From assembly GCA_905250125.1 (NCBI GenBank), contig CAJNOL010000057.1, forward strand, positions 248,001 to 312,000: 64,000 nt of DNA, in the 5' to 3' direction. A program made the position numbers and the translations under genes. This DNA is from Rotaria sordida. Taxonomy: Eukaryota; Rotifera; Eurotatoria; Philodinida; Philodinidae. Shown piece after piece: positions 13,207-24,139 of this stretch; within the stretch, counting starts at the first letter, position 1; each line of letters opens with the position of its first letter. Below the pieces are notes generated by a model that was not told the origin of the DNA, did no database searches, and worked only from the letters and a program-made list of their open reading frames with translations.

Positions 13207-16200
13207 TGGTTAAAATCTTCAACAAAAATTTTCGATGATACACCTGAATTAGAATTAACATGTGAAGAAGAAATGCTTAGCGAAAGTCAATTACAAAATT
13301 ATCCAACACAAGTAAAAAATTGTTTTCTTCTTTGTTAATTATAAAATATTTTTTTTGTATCATTTTCAGGCATATGATCCAACTGCTCCACTTCCATTAC
13401 CAGCTGTTCGTAAACGTACTTCAGTATTAAAAAAATTAACTACATCAGATATTGAAATTCTTCAAGATCCAGATGAAGATTTTATTCCAAGTGAATCCGA
13501 TGATGATGACGATGATGAAAATTATTTACCAGAACATGATCGACGTTCATATAATCGTAGTAGTCATGTTAATGGTAATATCGGCCGAGGTAAAACTTTT
13601 TGTTTTTCCATTAAACAACAAAAAATAAAGATTTTGGTTTTCGAGGTCGTGGCCGTGGTGGACGTGGTCATTTAACTTCAGCAAATAATCGATTACCACC
13701 ATCAACTCATTTTGTTCGACCACAACCTGAAACAAATACTCAGATACGTTCAAAACTTTATTCATCATCTTCTAATGATAGTCATCGTCATCACAATATA
13801 AATTCAATTGAACATGAACTTGAACGTATTTATGCTACTGCACTATCACGTTTTTATGGTACTCGTAATGGTCAATCAATAAATTCAGATGATTATGGAG
13901 ATTTTCGTATTAGTATGTTTAGTTGTATTTTTTCTTTTATATTTATTTCAGACAAAAGAAAAACTTTTTTTTTGTTTTTTGTTTTTTGATTAGAATGTTC
14001 TATATGTGGTGAACAATCATTAAATAATATGTCATTTATAGCACATTTATGTTCACATTTTGAAGATGATCTTAATTATATAAGTCCATTTGATAAAATC
14101 TATCGACGATGTTCAATATGTCATGATGAATTTTCAACACCATTTCAAACATTATTACACAAAGATCAAGCACATATGATTGAAATAAATGAATTTCGTT
14201 GTCGAATATGTCAACAAAATCATCATAGTTTAGTAGATTTATTTACTCATTTAAATTATGTACATGTTGGTCTTGATATGCCATATATATGTGATCGATG
14301 TAATTATCGAACATCAATATATGAAGATATGGCTCATCATATTCGACAAGTAAATTTTCTTTTTTGATTAATGTTTTTAAAAATAACGAGTGGTCGATAA
14401 ATAATGGAGCAATTTGATTTTCCATTTTTTAAAGAATGAAAATACTGTTCAAAAGTACCATTCTAAGCTCATTCGGTAGAGAATTTTTCGCTCTACAAAA
14501 ATATCGACGAGAAATCGGAAAGATTGATATCTGGCTCACTGCTCAGCTGCAATCTTCTGTGAACATCTAACGATTTGCGCTTATCAAGTTCGATACTAAA
14601 TGTAAAGTATTTAGCATCAATAGATAAAGAATTTTATTTTCTATGGTTCCAAGATCATCTCAAGGCTTTCAATGATGTTGTTAGAGTGCAAAAGGCTTGG
14701 AACTAACATCTGGTAGTATTTTGTTTTGAGTACGTTTTTTGAAACTCATATCTTTCAAAAGTTAGCATGCTCTATGAACAGCTCATCATTATATCATTGG
14801 ACGCAGAATTTAATTTTGAACAAAAGATGTAACATTTAAATTGAATAATCGAAATCTTTAGATTGTCTTCAATAGCATAGAACTGCCAAAAAGAGTATTT
14901 TACGTCGTTTTCTAATTTTTGCTAGAGAAATTGCTCTTCCGAATATTTTTTTCCTAAAATTACGAAACATTGTGAGTTGCGGCATTTCACATAGTATCTT
15001 GTAGCATACTTCAAATTTCGACAGAACTGTTATTTAAACATATATTTAATAAGTGTTTTGTTTTCTGACAGTCGCAGTTCAATGATTGCCAATCTTTTCG
15101 ACTTTTCTGCGACAGAAGAAACTTATTAGAATGAACCTAGAATGGTATCTTTAAACTGTGCTGTGGACTTTAAAAACAAAAGAAAATCAAAGTGTTCTAT
15201 TCTTTTTAGACTATTTGTTATTTTTAATTCTTTTTTAGGTACATAAAGGAACACAATATTTTTTTTGTCCATATTGTTTTCAATCAGTATTATTACCAGC
15301 AATATCAAATACAAATATTCTTAATTCGACACCTGCTTTTCGTCATGTTATACTTCATTTTGATAGAATTGAAAATAGTAATAATAAACAACAACGTCGT
15401 ATTGAATCACTATTTAAATATTGTAATCGATGTTTACTTCATGTTAAATCACTTCAAGAACATTATAATTATCATCATCCATTAAATTTAAATATTGATG
15501 AACAAAAATCATATTTAAATTATGAAGAAAATTTAAAAAGAAATGCTTATCATCAAACAAATGATTGTAAGTTTAGTAGAAAATACAGTATATCCAAAAA
15601 ATCTCTTTACAAATGTTTTTGTTCGTATGTCGTTATTATTTGATTCAACTTTATCAACTGATCTTTTTGTTTTTAAATGATAGATCTATGCACAGAGTTT
15701 TTATTCATATAAGTAAACTTCAAAAGTATTCTTCAAAGTTATCACATCTAATCGATATAGAAAAACTTAGCTTTTTTTTCTATATATATAAAGGTATTAT
15801 GCAATGATTATTTTTGTAATTGCTTCATTTTCTTGGATGTTATGCACACGTTCATTAGAGCCTGTTGGGTTGGTCCGAGATCCAACGAGCTCTAACGCTT
15901 ACATTCTGCATTGGTTTATAAACATAGCTGCCGTATTTGGATCCGAAATAATTCATATGTCGCTTCGAAGGTGCAGTGGGCATGATCATATGATACTATT
16001 GGATTTCTTTTTATTAGAATATTTCTATAAAGCGACTATTTAAGATCAGAATAATTCAAGAAACCGGAGTAATTAAAAAAGAATAGTTGTATATTGATTT
16101 TCTACATATAGAAAAAAGGCTAAATTTCTGTATTTTGGTTAGAGGTGATAGCTTTGAAGGATATTTTTTAAGTTTGCTTGTATAAATAAAAACTTGGTGT

Positions 16201-16535
16201 ATGGACTTATCATTTTAAAACAAGATGAGTTGACAAAGTTGAATCAAATAATAAGGACATACGAAAAAAAAAATATTTGTAAAGCGGCTTTTGAGACACA
16301 CTGTATAGGTTAAAATATATTATGGTTTATTTTTAATTTTAGCGTATAATCATCGAGTTCATCCGCTAAAATTTGATCGAACTAAACAATTACCGATGGC
16401 AACTATTCGACGTCGGCCAACAACATCCAATAATTATGAACAAGTTCGATTGAAAAAACTCAATCTTTTTTTCAAATATTTAGTTTGTTTCTATTTTAGG
16501 TTCATATGAATAATCGATGGTATTCTCGCCGGTGA
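12976..16535 (+). CDS. ZNF280/POGZ-type zinc-finger protein without THAP domains, seven exons
   Basis: Exons 12976-13311, 13370-13589, 13631-13912, 13994-14349, 15239-15566, 16343-16443 and 16500-16535 stay in phase (552 residues). The N-terminal third is low-complexity with a poly-Asn run from (AAT)n. An acidic patch (ESDDDDDDE) and an RG-rich stretch (GFRGRGRGGRGH) follow. From about residue 281 come successive Cys/His fingers: CSICGE, CSICHDEF, CRICQQNH, MPYICDRCNYRTS, then VHKGTQYFFCPYC and YCNRCLLHV. The MPYxCxxCxYR finger followed by H-x-FFCPYC is the arrangement I know from ZNF280 and POGZ. It is paralogous to the minus-strand gene at 18.6-22.2 kb, with shared exon boundaries, but it starts after the THAP region. 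An in-frame stop lies directly upstream of the ATG. Introns 4 and 5 are long because each holds a foldback element. Probably a nuclear chromatin or DNA-binding factor. Confidence 0.8.
13156..13206 (+). repeat. (AAT)n trinucleotide repeat encoding poly-Asn
   Basis: In-frame AAT repeat within exon 1 of the zinc-finger gene, giving a run of about 16 asparagines. Confidence 0.9.
14402..15204. mobile_element. foldback element filling intron 4 of the zinc-finger gene
   Basis: The left arm (GAGCAATTTGATTTTCC, then AAAAGTACCATTCTAAGCTC) is matched in reverse by the right arm (AGAATGAACCTAGAATGGTA, then AGAAAATCAAAGTGTTC). It occupies almost all of the 889-bp intron 14350-15238. No transposase ORF. 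Confidence 0.65.
15584..16305. mobile_element. foldback element (TACAGT...ACTGTA ends) filling intron 5 of the zinc-finger gene
   Basis: A near-complete palindrome. The left end TACAGTATATCC...TTTACAAATG is mirrored by the right end ATTTGTAAAGCG...ACACACTGTA. Arms continue through TTATTTGATTCAACTTTATC and TTCAAAGTTATCACATCTAA, each with an inverted partner. The apex near 15855-15900 is a tight hairpin (TTAGAGC/GCTCTAA). Terminal TA plus CAGT suggests Tc1/mariner-type mobilisation. The small ORFs inside (such as 15804-16043) are by-products of the palindrome. Confidence 0.75.
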
Positions 16536-16974
16536 TCTAAATAGACAATACTGATTTATCTTTTATGTCTCAGTTAAAATAACCAGGTGAATTTTCTATA
16601 TTGATATCAAGTATGTTGCTTTGTTTGAAAGAAAAAAACTTTCATTTTGATTTAAAAACATTCTTTATCGTTTTGAAATTTCCTAATAGTATATTTTCAT
16701 GATATTGATAAAATAAAACTATTTCTAAATTGTTGTTAGAGAATAACTAAAATACAAAATTTATATACAAAACATCTTCAATCATTGGTTCATAGCTTGT
16801 TCTCTCAATAAAATGAGAAACGTTTTGAATGACTTTTCGTATTTCTATAGATATTCGCGAACCATATGATTAGAAAGAGATGAGGCATTCAAAAACCTAT
16901 AATCTGCTTTGACTATCCCATTTTATTGACAGTTTAAATTAGAGAACTAAATCCATAATACATATGATAAAGTG

Positions 16975-17480
16975 TCCAATCACTTTTGAGTCGAACCTAT
17001 GCGTATCGTATAGATCCTAATGAACTATGAATATTCTTGAAACAGTTTGGATCTATAATTTATTGTGTTTCATTGAGAAACATTAGGAAAACTAACTTTT
17101 GAATTTCGACTCAAAATTTTGCACAGAGACAGACGTCAATGGACTTAATTTTTTGTAAAAATTACAGATCTTATAATTATTTCTATCCTAAGATATAGTT
17201 ATGAAAACAACATGTTTGTCATATCTCTCCTGTTCAATCGACAAATTCCTGATGTTCTTATTTAAGAACAGAAGTAATCAATAGTTGTGAAATTTTCACA
17301 ATCAACTGTTCTAATGGAAATCTATCTCTATGTAAAATGTCAAGTCAAAATTTAAAAATCAGTTTTCCTAGTGTTCATGAGTGAAACAATGTCATTCTTC
17401 TTACGAATATAATAGCTCTGCAGCAATAAGTCAACGCCTACATAATGCATCTAGTCTCGTCTAGGTATGCACTCAAACCG
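16975..17480. mobile_element. foldback element, second copy of the 6.8-7.4 kb family
   Basis: Inverted arms: AGGAAAACTAACTTTTGAAT and CACAGAGACAGACGTC on the left match AAAATCAGTTTTCCTAGTG and CTATCTCTATG on the right. The core (AGACGTCAATGGACTTA, TTCTATCCTAAGATA) aligns with the core at about 7.0-7.1 kb. It sits just downstream of the plus-strand zinc-finger gene. Confidence 0.6.
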
Positions 17481-18105
17481 TTTGAGTCGATTTTGCCTAG
17501 ATGAAGAAAAATGTCCTTATCTACTGAGCCATATGACATAACATTTTTCCATCAGCAGAAAATTGAAGTAGCAAAATGAAGTTAGAGAATGTCAAAAGAA
17601 GAGTTTCGGTAATGTTGTTGGACTACCTGCTAAAGCCAATCAAAAACCTCGAATCTAATGAATTTGGGTTATTTTTTGGATCCCTTTCAATCTCTTAGTA
17701 AAGCAAATGATTCATTAGATCATGGTACAGTTGATTGGCAAAGGCAGGCATCCTTCTATATCTGTGGTACAATAGTTTATTGATATAATTGATAATCATT
17801 GAAATAAATTTGAAATATTCAAATTCGGTTATTGGACTTGAGTACAAGCCTTGTCTCGACTCAAAATCGATTGAATACATAGGTAACATCCCTCGTTAAA
17901 CTAAATTATAGATGTTTTGTAATAAATACTTCATAAAACACTCCATCTATCAGTTCAAAAAACTAAACATTAAAAATGTAAAATATACATTAATCATTAA
18001 TCCGTATATTTCTGTTTTCTATTATAGGAACTCATCGTTCTCTTTCATTTTATCACATTCAAAATTTGTCGTTTGTTATTGTACATTGATTATTTGTTTG
18101 TTTTT

Positions 18106-18138
<33 letters not shown>

Positions 18139-18552
18139 NNNNNNNNNNNNNNNNNNNNNNNNNNNNNNNNNNNNNNNNNNNNNNNNNNNNNNNNNNNNNN
18201 NNNNNNNNNNNNNNNNNNNNNNNNNNNNNNNNNNNNNNGTTTTTTTTTTTTTTTTTTTTTTTTTTGTACTTTATCATTTCTTTCTTTTCTCTTGTATTGT
18301 CAAGCAAAATTATTTGCTATGCAAATAATGTTCTATGTGATAATCAAAGAGAAGACGAAAAAAAGACAGGCGCAAAGTTATATTCTGCAAAGACAAAAAA
18401 AAAACGATAAATGTCATAACACCTATACGCATACATAAACACACAAACCGTGTTCGATCTACAAGACCAAACGGATAGGAGAAGACCAATGACGAAAGAA
18501 AGATAGACAATAATAATAAATGTACATAAAAGAAAAGAAAGAAAAAACATCT
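17481..18552. other. intergenic between convergent paralogues, with gap
   Basis: No gene seen. Partial sequence related to the neighbouring foldback family may continue to about 17.9 kb (GTCTCGACTCAAAATCGATT). The assembly gap and its poly-T flanks lie at 18108-18265. Confidence 0.4.
18139..18238. other. assembly gap (100 N) between poly-T runs
   Basis: Exactly 100 N, with about 31 T before (from 18108) and about 26 T after (to 18265). The round number suggests a gap of unknown true size, broken at a homopolymer. The predicted ORFs across it are artefacts. Confidence 0.95.
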
Positions 18553-19900
18553 TTATCCACTTTTTGCCGGTGTCACATATCTTGCTGTTGATGATTTATC
18601 AATTGGTAATGAAGACGTATCCATTATTGAATCATCATATTGTTCACCTTCATCACTTTGTTTTTCTACTAAACAGATAGCAAAGAAGATGTTTTAAATT
18701 TTTATTGCTTTTCTAAATGAAATTAAAATTATTTACGATTTTCATCATCATCATAATATGTAGCTTTAATTCCATCAACTATATTTAAATGATCACGTTG
18801 TAAATGATCTTTCATAGATCCAACATGTAAAACACATTTTCTACAATGCTTAAATTTTGATTGTATGGTACGTCCTTGATCAACTTTATTAAAATGTAAT
18901 AATAAATGTTTATATGCTAATGTTCCATTAAGTATTGATGATGAATTTGTTATAAATGGTAATTCAATAGCAATAAAACAATATGGACAAAAGAAATATC
19001 TTGTACCTTTATGTACTTCATCAATATGATAAATCATATCAGCATGCATTGATGTACGAAATGAACATACTTCACAATAATATGGCATTTCTAAACCACA
19101 ATGACATAAATTTAAATGTGCTATTAATTCTAATAATGATGTATGACGTTGTTCACATATACGACAACGATATTCATTCATTTCAAGCATATGTTTATCA
19201 TCAATATGTATAGCAAGAAAATATGGATTTGAAAATTCTGATTGACAATGTGAACATTTTGTATTTATTTGTTCAAATGGTGAATTTGTATTTGGTTGAA
19301 ATTGTTGTTCATGATAACTTTGTTGATCAAAATGTTGACAAAGATGTGTTATTAATTGTATATTATTATCAAATAGAAGATTTTCACACATAGGACACTA
19401 AAATAATCTTGTGTATGTTAATTATGAAATGAAAGATTTTTTTTTTTTTATATTTAATTTGTTTTATTTACTTGACTACGAAAATCACCATAATCGGATA
19501 ATGGTAAATTTCGACCGGGTTTTTGACCGTAATATTTTGATAAAGCTCGTTTATAAGTATGTTCTGACAAGAAGAAAAAAAAAGACAAATTATTTGAAAA
19601 ATTTCATTAAGAATAATACATACCGAGTTCAACTTCAAGACCTTCTTCTATAAAATAAAATGAAAGTTTGTTTTTTTTCTAAAGCTTAAGAAATAAATAG
19701 ACGAATTTACCTCGCGTTCTAACTGTGCCTGGTTTAAGACGAGGCAATGGTTGATCACGTGGATATTGTGTAGAAGCATTTGGCGCAAAAGCTGGTTGAA
19801 GAAATGGTATTGTTGCTTTTCGTGTTGGTTCTGGTTTAACAAATTGTGTTTGATAAAATTGTCCACGATTTTGTCGTTGTTGATTATTATTTGTTTGACG

Positions 19901-19938
<38 letters not shown>

Positions 19939-22218
19939 GCTGTTGAAAAGACATTGGTTGTCGAACATTTCGATAAGAATTTGTATTAGTATTATTACGT
20001 TGATATGTTGATGAATAATTATTAACAGTTGAATTATTTCGTTTTGACCATGGTAAACGATCATCTTGTTGACGATTAAGCCAATCACGATCACGTATTG
20101 TATCATCATTATGATCAAATTCATCAAGATTCCATTCTTCATATTCATCAAATTCATTTGTATCATCATCAACATAATTTGTACGATAAGTTGGACGACG
20201 TGTTGTAGAATTTGTCATTGATGTTGTTGTTGTTGGTGGTGGTGGCGGTGGTTCGCGAGGATGTATACGAGGACGGCCAACAGGATTACGTGGTTTTGGT
20301 GCTATACCATTTGTTGTATCTGTTCGATCAAGAGCCTAATTTATAACAAAATAAATATATAAATCAATTTGAAATAATCAAACCTGGGCAAATACGAATA
20401 TGCATTCGTAGTTCGAAGGGTCGATACTCATATTCGTGACTAGGAGTCGGATTTGGATCCAAAGTTTAATTTATTGTCGGGCATGGATTCACAAAAAACG
20501 TGAATCCACAGCTTCTTACTTGCTAGATCTCATTTATATCCATATAACTAAAACTATTCCATACAGCAGACGATTTTAGTGTCACTATTAGTTTAACAAT
20601 TTTCAATCACGATATTTGTTTATGAATTATCTGTTCATTTTCTTTTTTTGTAAATATAAGACTCTTTTCAGCTAAGCAAAAATTTTCAATTTACTAACCA
20701 ACGAATGATGAGAAAATGAACAAATAACTATACGTTAACTTTTTTTTCTGAGACTACCCTAAAATCTTGATCCTTCATATTAGATATTGGTCAAAAAAAC
20801 TCGAGAGTGAACTCAAAGTTTAGTTTTTCTCGGGTGCGGATCCAGATAAAACGTGGATTCTCAGTTTTCTAACCGCTACTCGGAAAAATCCCTACTTAGT
20901 CAGTTCTGAAAAAATAATATTTACTTTAACAGGACAATGTGCTAATTGAACATCAGATAATTGTTCTTCCATACAATTCATATTTAATTCAATATCAATT
21001 GTTTGTTTTGTTTCATTTAATAATTGTTTCATACTATCATCAAAATTTTCATGTATTGGTGATGGTGAATGAATTTGTTGTTCATGATGATGATATTGTT
21101 TGCTATTACTTCGATATGGTATTTGTATTCGTTTATTATTAATATTAGTATTATTATTATTATTATTTACTGGTGTTGTTTGTTTAGCACGTATACTTGC
21201 CATATCAGATCGAAAACGTTTTGCTGATGAATTTGAATCATTTGAATTAAGTTTATCCATAAGTGAACGTGAATATGTTGTAAAAAGTGATGGTACAGCA
21301 TCAGGACGTAATGTTGTTGGTCCTTCAAAATCATTTTGTGTAAAATGTTCACGACAAATTTTAAATGTCGATGTTGATGATGATACTGGAAGATTTTCAT
21401 AACCACATACATCAAGCCATTTACGAGCTATTGTTGGATCACGTGGTATTTTATATAATTGTACACGATGACGACGTGCAACATAATTATGTGCACAACC
21501 TTCAACATGACAACGATTTGATGCTTTATTTTCAAACTAAAATTTATACAAAAATAAAATATTTAAAATTCAGTTTTTATTTTTTTTCGAAATGAAAATT
21601 TTCTTACATTATCATGATGATTTAATGATGGTTTATTAACAATAAATGATGATTGATTTTTATTATCAATATGTTCTTGTTGAATATTATTTATTGCCTG
21701 TGTTGGTGCTAAACGTGTTTTAACATGACCACTTTCAAGATTCATTTTTAATATTGGTTCTAATGTACGTCCATCTAAATCAGGATTACTTGTATGAAAT
21801 GTAATATTTGTTTTTTTAATTGTTTTATTTGATTCTTGTAATTTATCTTGATATGCAATCATTTTATAAAAAACTTCTAAATCAAATAATGTTGGTAATG
21901 ATTTTGGTTTAAGTACTTTTGTATTATTTCCAACATAATCAAAACATGGTTCTTCAAAATGTTGTTCACATATACGATGTGTATGTGATGGTGTTAAATC
22001 AGTACGCATAGTATTTTTATACCATGCTGCAGCAATATTTGCTATATGTACTGGTACAGCAAAATATTGTATAGATGGATTTGTTTGAATACCATTTGGA
22101 CATCCTTGTACAATACATAATGGTTCATTATTATGTAAATGTGCCCTAGGATTATAATGAAAATATTTGTTTATTTTATTTAATGGTAACTAAAGACGGC
22201 GACCATTTCGACTTACAT
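18553..22218 (-). CDS. double-THAP plus ZNF280/POGZ-type zinc-finger protein, eight exons
   Basis: Reading from the minus strand, exons are 22218-22217 (coding part), 22145-21608, 21536-20925, 20335-19711, 19647-19624, 19563-19472, 19397-18737 and 18668-18553, giving 889 residues in phase. THAP 1 is residues 11-88: CIVQGC, FAVP, AWYKN, HRICEQHF, LKPKSLPTLF. THAP 2 is residues 189-265: CHVEGC, LYKIPRD, KWLDVCG, FKICREHF, LRPDAVPSLF. Both keep the C2CH zinc ligands and the C-terminal PxLF. A polyglutamine, proline- and acid-rich linker follows. From residue 632 come fingers CPMCEN, CSHCQSEF, CRICEQRH, MPYYCEVCSFRTS, FFCPYC and HCRKCVLH, matching the plus-strand paralogue finger for finger. THAP domains are sequence-specific DNA binders related to P-element transposase. 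The start codon is split by the first intron (AT|G). An upstream in-frame stop supports that start. Confidence 0.85.
20336..20924. repeat. direct repeats inside intron 3 of the THAP gene
   Basis: This 589-bp intron contains two similar copies, about 350 bp apart, of a segment beginning CAAAGTTTA (near 20460 and 20815). Each continues into a hairpin-like GGATTCAC...GTGAATCC or GGATCC...GGATTC stretch. Unlike the other long introns, the relation is direct rather than a single large palindrome. A small inverted pair (TGTTCATTTTC/GAAAATGAACA) lies between them. Confidence 0.45.
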
Positions 22219-22883
22219 CCCACCTCGTTGTTGCTACTTCAATACAACAACGAATAGTAAATTAGAACTAGCAGTGGACACTGGCGTGCTCCGTCGGTGA
22301 TGCAGAAGCGGCGGCGCAAGGGAAATATGCAACGATGGGGGAATGAATGGCGACACCAGTAGAGAGGCACAAATACGTCGAGTAAATGTGGTGGAGGATA
22401 AACGACGACGATGTCGACGACGACGACGACGATAGACACACGTACGGAGAGCAGAATGAAAGAAATAGAAAAAAAAAACGAGCGCAAGAGAGAGAAGAAA
22501 GAAGAGAAACATACAAACGATTTTTCTTCTCGCATTTTTTCTCTTTGCGTTCTTCTGAATTGAGCTGAAAGGAAATAATGATGACGAACTAACGGACGGA
22601 CGCTTTTAGGTACAAACAAAGCTAACGGATGAACTTTTATTTCGTGTGTAGATAATATTGAACATCATACTCTAATTAATAAAAGTTTAATTTCATTAAT
22701 ATTTAACATTTAAAAAAAAATAATGAAAAACCATTCATACAATTTTTCATAAAGACAAACCTAGCCAAGAGAAAAATGGGCAGTCTCAAGTGATAGTTTA
22801 TTCTAAGATAAGAACCGACATAAACAAAACAAAATTTTTTTTTGGCGTTCCTGTGTAAAAGAAACAACATAGTGCAATATGTA
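22219..22883. promoter_or_regulatory. upstream region and 5'UTR of the THAP gene
   Basis: The 5' leader of the minus-strand THAP gene must lie here. The region is locally GC-richer than its surroundings and holds a (GAC)n stretch at about 22402-22433. The overlapping ORFs are low-complexity (Arg/Ser-rich) and not convincing. The 3' end of the unknown basic gene lies at 22884. Confidence 0.4.
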
Positions 22884-23915
22884 TTATTCGTTATCAGTTG
22901 ATATCGAATCAAAATATTTAACATAGTTAAGTAATAATGGAAGAATATAGTCAGGCATTATTGTTCGTAACCAATTAAGAAATATAGTTTCATTTTTATC
23001 AAATAAATGATAGATACTAAGAAGATTTTGTTTGGTTAAATGATGATATTCAAGAATTCGACAACATTCTTCATTGATTAAATCTTTAGTTGATTTTGAT
23101 GAAAATTTAAATAAAGTAAAAAAACGACGAATTTTATCAAGAAATGATATTGATTGATTAGGTAATGAAGATATTTGACAAGGATTTTTTTGTTGAACAA
23201 TTAATTCAGTTAGATTATCAATTGAAGTTTTTAAATCTTGAATATTTTGATTGATATGTAATCTTGATTGACTTCTTTTATAATGTTGGTGTTGTGCATC
23301 TGATGTAAACAAAACAATAAAAATAAAAAATAAAAGAGTTGTTAAGACAAATTTGAAAATATTTTATTGAATAATTGTACTTGCAGATTTATTCTTATAT
23401 TTATATTTTCTTCTTGATTCAATAGATGAAAATGTTTGTTCAGTTATTTCACTTTCATTTGTATTTGATAATGTTGAAAGTGCTGAAGATGATGTTTGAC
23501 TATCAATATCATAATTATGAATATAATGACTATTTATATTCGTAGTTGAATTAAATCTTTTTCGTTTTTGATTTGAACTTAATTGACTTGATAATGAAAT
23601 ATTTCGTTTTAAACTTGGAGATGAATCTATTGAATCAAATCGTTTATTTTTCATGATTTTATCATGTTTTTTTTTCTTTTTATAACATTGAATACGACAA
23701 TCAACTTGAAGTTTATTTAAACAACATGTATCAGGATTTTTTATTAAATTATTTTCTTTAATATCTGTTTCAATAGTAGAAAAATTATTAAATTTTGGAT
23801 GAAATAAATTTTTAGCATCATATGGACAACAAGGTGTACATGTTCGATAATTTGATAAAGATTTTTTTGAAGAAAATATAGAAGAATTATTTTTATTCTC
23901 GTTAAACAAACTCAT
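22884..23915 (-). CDS. unrecognised basic protein, two exons
   Basis: Exons 23915-23381 and 23299-22884 join in phase 1 (donor GTACAA, acceptor CATCAG), giving 316 residues. I do not recognise the family. The N-terminal half is Ser/Asn/Lys-rich with a Cys cluster (CTPCCPYD; CCLNKLQVDCRIQC) and a lysine tract (KKKKKHDK). The C-terminal half is more ordered, with a possible amphipathic or coiled segment (IQDLKTSIDNLTELIVQQ) and a leucine-rich end (DYILPLLLNYVKYFD). No signal peptide or membrane helix. It is divergently transcribed from MCM8 with starts 224 bp apart, so the two may share a promoter. The conserved AT-biased codon use and clean splicing argue for a real gene. Confidence 0.65.
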
Positions 23916-24139
23916 TCGATAAACAAAATAGTTTATTTGTTTTACTATTTAATAAAACAAAAAAAAAAACAACAACATAAAGTTCATATTTGGCGCGTTA
24001 ACAATCGAAAGTATGATGACATTTATCTATTTGTTTTCATTCTATAGATTGTATCTGAAACAGTTTGACAAACATATCTTATCGATTTGTCTTTTCCTTA
24101 GATTTGTTATTGGAATTATCTTTTAGATTATTTCTTTTT
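23916..24139. promoter_or_regulatory. bidirectional promoter with E2F-type motif
   Basis: The 224 bp between divergent start codons contains TTTGGCGC (23989-23996), an exact match to the E2F/DP consensus TTTSSCGC. It stands out because GC-containing hexamers are rare in this AT-rich DNA. MCM genes are classic E2F targets in animals. An acceptor-like CTTTTCCTTAG ends at 24101, 38 bp before the MCM8 ATG. Confidence 0.45.

Noticed and set aside
15804..16043. 79-codon ORF with protein-like mix
   Set aside because: It lies across the apex and right arm of a foldback element inside an intron; the inverted repeat explains the open frame.
17912..18438. ORFs of about 80-140 codons crossing the N run
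   Set aside because: They translate poly-T and unknown bases; artefacts of the gap.
22234..22619. Overlapping Arg/Ser/Phe-rich ORFs upstream of the THAP gene
   Set aside because: Several frames are open at once because of (GAC)n and CT-rich sequence; no single frame looks coding.
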